This document shows, one piece after another, positions 5,466-7,402 of a stretch of DNA of 7,402 nt. Position 1 is the first letter of the stretch. Each line of letters opens with the position of its first letter. Below the pieces are notes generated by a model, which searched no databases, had not been told where the DNA came from, and worked only from the letters and a program-made list of their open reading frames with translations. Both the position numbers and the translations under genes were made by a program. The stretch is from Candidatus Bathyarchaeota archaeon. Lineage in GTDB: Archaea; Thermoproteota; Bathyarchaeia; Bathyarchaeales; Bathyarchaeaceae. The DNA lies in the NCBI GenBank assembly GCA_026967815.1, contig JAPUUO010000071.1, positions 1 through 7,402 on the forward strand, given 5' to 3'.

Positions 5466-5876
5466 TTACATGCCACGCAGAGAACTTTTAGCCCCGCAAG
5501 CCTCACAAACCATAAAACTAAGCCGCTTCTCTTTCACGATTTTCGTATCGGGGCGTTTACAGACAGGGCAAGTTACAAAGACAACAGTATAGTGTTGAAC
5601 CAACCGCTCTATAGTGTCATAGCGAAACCTGCCTTGAAAAACTGCTCTAGAGCCACTTAGTGTTCCGGCTGTCGCCATCTCCCGCGACAAATAGCGCAAC
5701 AGATGCTGAGGGTCACGATTAAGGGCATCACAAATATCTTTAAAATTCCGAATGATAGTTTTCATGCCAATGGTGATGCTGCGCGGCTTCGGAACTTCAA
5801 ATCGCTTTCGCTCTAAAACATCTGGAGGAAGCTGCGAACGAGCACGTTTTAACAGCTCTTTATAGTCAAATTTCAT
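5466..5876 (-). CDS. Translation initiation factor aIF2 subunit beta
   Basis: aIF2 beta is a subunit of the heterotrimeric factor that carries methionylated initiator tRNA to the small ribosomal subunit with GTP. The 136 residues match the archaeal family length. The N-terminal helix (DYKELLKRARSQLP, 4-17) is the part that docks on aIF2 gamma. The central alpha-beta domain spans about 28-98 and includes TIIRNFKDICDALNRDPQHL and ATAGTLSG. The C-terminal zinc ribbon has C103, C106, C124 and C127 (CPVC and CEAC). The ATG at 5876 is supported by GAAGGA (5891-5886), 9 nt upstream, and by a TATA element near 5930-5921. All four zinc ligands are present, so the protein looks intact. The gene heads the minus-strand block and is divergent from the DUF3786-like gene. 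Confidence 0.96.
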   Translation of the reverse strand: MKFDYKELLKRARSQLPPDVLERKRFEVPKPRSITIGMKTIIRNFKDICDALNRDPQHLLRYLSREMATAGTLSGSRAVFQGRFRYDTIERLVQHYTVVFVTCPVCKRPDTKIVKEKRLSFMVCEACGAKSSLRGM

Positions 5877-5919
5877 TTTTTGTTTTCCTTCAGGGATTAC
5901 TGTTTAAGAAAGCCTTACC

Positions 5920-5937
5920 TGTTTAAATAGTTTATAC
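5920..5937. promoter_or_regulatory. Shared AT-rich promoter region for aIF2 beta (-) and the DUF3786-like gene (+)
   Basis: The element TTTAAATAGTTTATAC lies in the 97-nt gap between divergent genes. Read on the minus strand, CTATTTAAAC (5930-5921) sits about 25 nt before a start that would give a leader of about 25-30 nt for aIF2 beta. Read on the plus strand, TTTAAATAG or TTTATACG would start near 5955-5960, leaving 14-20 nt before the ATG at 5974. The two directions may compete for TBP. Confidence 0.45.
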
Positions 5938-5973
5938 GTACGAATACTCAAACATCAAGTTTAGGGCTAGAAA

Positions 5974-6567
5974 ATGTATAGCGAAACCTGGAACTGGGAA
6001 AAGTGCAAAAGCAAGATTAGGATGTTGAAAGGCCGGTTGGGGTTTCCAGAAGCTCCAGTTCTGAAATTCCTAGGGTTGAGCCTTTCACTTGAAGATGGAC
6101 GCATACATGACGATTTGAGGCATTTTTTCTATTCACGAATAGAGCCAAGCGTTTACTGCATTCTTTCTGGATATACAGACGCACAACTGATGCCGGAAAG
6201 TCCCCGATTAGTTTCATTCGCCCAACTATGGGGCGGCCGCTCTTATCAAAGCGCCTTCGCTCAACGCGTAGTCAAGCCTGTTGAAAATGTTTTTGGATCA
6301 AAAGTTTCTAGGCTATATCAAGCGGCGAAGTTTCTAGGTGGCGAAAAATTAGCGTATGGCGACTGCTCAGTCAAAGTTTATGCCCTTCCCCTTGTGCCGA
6401 TCACGATTGTATTATGGGCCGAAACATCAGAGTTTCCAGCCTCAGCAAATATTTTGTTTAACTCTTCCGCAAACAACTACTTGTCCACTGAACAACTTGC
6501 TATGCTAGGCGAGTTGACTTCAGCGAGGCTTAGGTATGCTTATGAAGTTTCAATGACTGAAAGCTGA
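5974..6567 (+). CDS. DUF3786-like protein of unknown function
   Basis: This 197-residue soluble protein has no signal peptide or membrane segment. The C-terminal half carries the pattern I associate with DUF3786: YALPLVPITIVLWAE (about 131-145), EFPASANILFNSSANNYL (148-165) and a helix EQLAMLGELTSARL. The central region contains LWGGRSYQSAFAQRVV (85-100) and a glycine-containing AKFLGGEK. Only one cysteine lies in each half of the protein after the N-terminal region, so a metal cluster is not evident. The ATG at 5974 has a weak AGGG (5963-5966) 7 nt upstream. The gene is divergent from aIF2 beta and is followed 116 nt later by S8e, which has its own promoter, so it is probably a single-gene transcript. 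I know no established biochemical function for the family, and the context does not reveal one. The family call is moderate. Confidence 0.8.
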   Translation: MYSETWNWEKCKSKIRMLKGRLGFPEAPVLKFLGLSLSLEDGRIHDDLRHFFYSRIEPSVYCILSGYTDAQLMPESPRLVSFAQLWGGRSYQSAFAQRVVKPVENVFGSKVSRLYQAAKFLGGEKLAYGDCSVKVYALPLVPITIVLWAETSEFPASANILFNSSANNYLSTEQLAMLGELTSARLRYAYEVSMTES

Positions 6568-6625
6568 AGTTTTCAGAAAGTTCGTTTCCTGTGGTTCTCT
6601 AATAAGACTCTTTTAAACAAAGGAA

Positions 6626-6674
6626 ATTTAATAAATAAGCTTTGTAATTCTCATAGTCGCATCTGGCGAAGGAG
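6626..6674 (+). promoter_or_regulatory. Promoter and ribosome-binding site of the S8e-SRP19 operon
   Basis: ATTTAATAAATAAGC (6626-6640) is a strong TATA-like element. Initiation about 25 nt downstream, near 6659, leaves a leader of about 25 nt containing GGAG (6671-6674), 9 nt before the TTG start at 6684. This ribosome-binding site confirms the unusual start codon. Confidence 0.55.
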
Positions 6675-6683
6675 AAAACTTGG

Positions 6684-7076
6684 TTGTCAGTATGGCACGG
6701 AAGACTATATAAAAGGAAGACTTCTGGCGGCAGAAAGAGAGCACATAGAATGAAAAGGAAATTTGAAAGAGGCTCCTTTCCTATAGAGACCACTCTTGGC
6801 AAAACCAAAAAGAAAATTTCTCGCCGACGAGGGGGCAATATCAAGATTCGACTACTGAGGGCAAGTCACGCGAATGTTTCTAATCTTGCAACTGGAAAAA
6901 CCGAAAAAACTGAGATTCTGCGAGTAATAAGGAACCCTGCTAATGTAGATTATAATCGCAGAGGAGTAATCACAAAAGGCACCGTCATTGAAACTCCTCT
7001 CGGCACAGCTCGTGTAACCTCTCGTCCAGGACAAGACGGACTAGTAAACGCTGTGCTTTCTCAAAAAGAATCATAA
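6684..7076 (+). CDS. rps8e: Small-subunit ribosomal protein S8e
   Basis: S8e is a structural protein of the archaeal and eukaryotic small ribosomal subunit. The 130 residues fit the archaeal family. The N-terminus SVWHGRLYKRKTSGGRKRAH (2-21) is the typical S8e opening, rich in lysine and arginine for rRNA contact. The C-terminal beta domain includes KIRLLRASHANVS, VIRNPANVDYNRRGVITKGT and the closing ETPLGTARVTSRPGQDGLVNAVL. The start is TTG at 6684: no in-frame ATG precedes it, a GGAG lies 9 nt upstream, and the family sequence begins exactly here. SRP19 follows after 36 nt on the same strand, a pairing seen in several archaea. High lysine and arginine content is normal for the family. Confidence 0.97.
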   Translation: MSVWHGRLYKRKTSGGRKRAHRMKRKFERGSFPIETTLGKTKKKISRRRGGNIKIRLLRASHANVSNLATGKTEKTEILRVIRNPANVDYNRRGVITKGTVIETPLGTARVTSRPGQDGLVNAVLSQKES

Positions 7077-7112
7077 ACTCAAACCAAGTTCAACAAGCCG
7101 CTGGTTGCGCTA

Positions 7113-7397
7113 ATGAGAAAACGAGACACAAATCTTTTGTGGCCAGCTTACTTCGACTCCAACAAAACCCGACTACAAGGAAGAAGAGTACCTAAGAACC
7201 TTGCCATAGTCTCTCCAAAGCTAGAGGAGATTCAAAATGCAACAAAAAGCGTCGGCTTACCATCAGAAGTTGTATTAGACGTTAAATATCCGAAAGTTCC
7301 TTGGCAAAAAACAGGTTACATCGTAATTCCCAAAAAAAGCTCAAAAACCAAAATAATACGCAAAATCGCAGAGAAACTGGTAAACCTACGCAAGTAA
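7113..7397 (+). CDS. srp19: Signal recognition particle 19 kDa protein (SRP19)
   Basis: SRP19 binds helices 6 and 8 of 7S RNA and organises it so that SRP54 can bind, allowing co-translational targeting to the membrane. The 94 residues match archaeal SRP19. The signature LLWPAYFDSNKTRLQGRRVPK (8-28) is the RNA-binding N-terminal part. LAIVSPKLEEIQNATKSVGL (30-49) forms the helix that follows. VKYPKVPWQKTGYIVIPKK (57-75) is the second conserved block. The ATG at 7113 lies 36 nt after the S8e stop with no clear ribosome-binding site, so it probably relies on the upstream message. The stop at 7395-7397 lies 5 nt before the window edge, so the gene is complete. 7S RNA itself is not in this window. 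Confidence 0.95.
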   Translation: MRKRDTNLLWPAYFDSNKTRLQGRRVPKNLAIVSPKLEEIQNATKSVGLPSEVVLDVKYPKVPWQKTGYIVIPKKSSKTKIIRKIAEKLVNLRK

Positions 7398-7402
7398 ACG
7401 CG

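Noticed and set aside
6564..6576. Hairpin CTGAA-GTT-TTCAG over the stop codon of the DUF3786-like gene as a terminator
   Set aside because: Only 5 bp with a 3-nt loop and no T-run directly after it. Archaeal termination here more likely uses scattered T-rich stretches.
6852..7034. Minus-strand frames opposite S8e (6852-7034) and across its leader (6599-6844)
   Set aside because: They are antisense to a certain ribosomal protein gene and its promoter, and the translations resemble no protein family.

Overview
The window reads as chromosomal, housekeeping archaeal DNA. Every recognisable gene is from the archaeal information-processing set: both DNA topoisomerase VI subunits, RIO1 kinase, a Pno1/Dim2-like KH protein, initiation factor aIF2 beta, DUF424, ribosomal protein S8e and SRP19. 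AT-rich TATA boxes sit about 25 nt upstream of short leaders with GGAG or GGTGA ribosome-binding sites, and GTG and TTG starts are common. The protein style and gene order suggest the TACK side, most likely a Bathyarchaeia-type genome. That placement is inference from family resemblance; no rRNA is present. I see no transposase, phage gene, CRISPR array, integrase or recognisable tRNA.

Layout. Positions 1-321 (+) hold the C-terminal end of a RecA-superfamily (RAD55/KaiC-like) ATPase cut by the window edge. A small two-helix membrane protein (357-557, -) converges on it. Then comes a minus-strand block, read right to left: aIF2 beta (5876-5466), DUF424 (5403-5059), a 189-nt intergenic region, RIO1 kinase (4869-4060), KH protein (4073-3486), a 100-200 nt leader region, topoisomerase VI subunit B (3284-1704) and subunit A (1717-626). 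RIO1/KH and Top6B/Top6A each overlap by 14 nt, which suggests translational coupling. From a shared AT-rich promoter region near 5920-5937 the plus strand carries a DUF3786-like gene of unknown role (5974-6567), then, after its own promoter, S8e (6684-7076) and SRP19 (7113-7397).

How the genes fit together. aIF2 beta delivers initiator tRNA as part of aIF2. RIO1 and the KH protein act in late maturation of the small ribosomal subunit, S8e is a component of that subunit, and SRP19 assembles the signal recognition particle that acts on translating ribosomes. Topoisomerase VI is the topological enzyme of replication and transcription, embedded in this growth-linked neighbourhood.

Most interesting non-coding signals. 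(1) In the 189-nt gap between DUF424 and RIO1, the minus strand can fold into an 86-nt rod-like hairpin closed by a 14-bp stem with one bulge, with a TATA-like box about 25-30 nt upstream of its first base: a candidate undescribed small RNA. (2) A 13-nt palindrome plus a direct repeat at 10-bp spacing lies between the TATA-like box and the start of the small membrane-protein gene: a candidate operator. (3) The start of topoisomerase VI B is ambiguous, with two possible promoters and either a 34-residue extension or a leader containing a 28-codon out-of-frame ORF.
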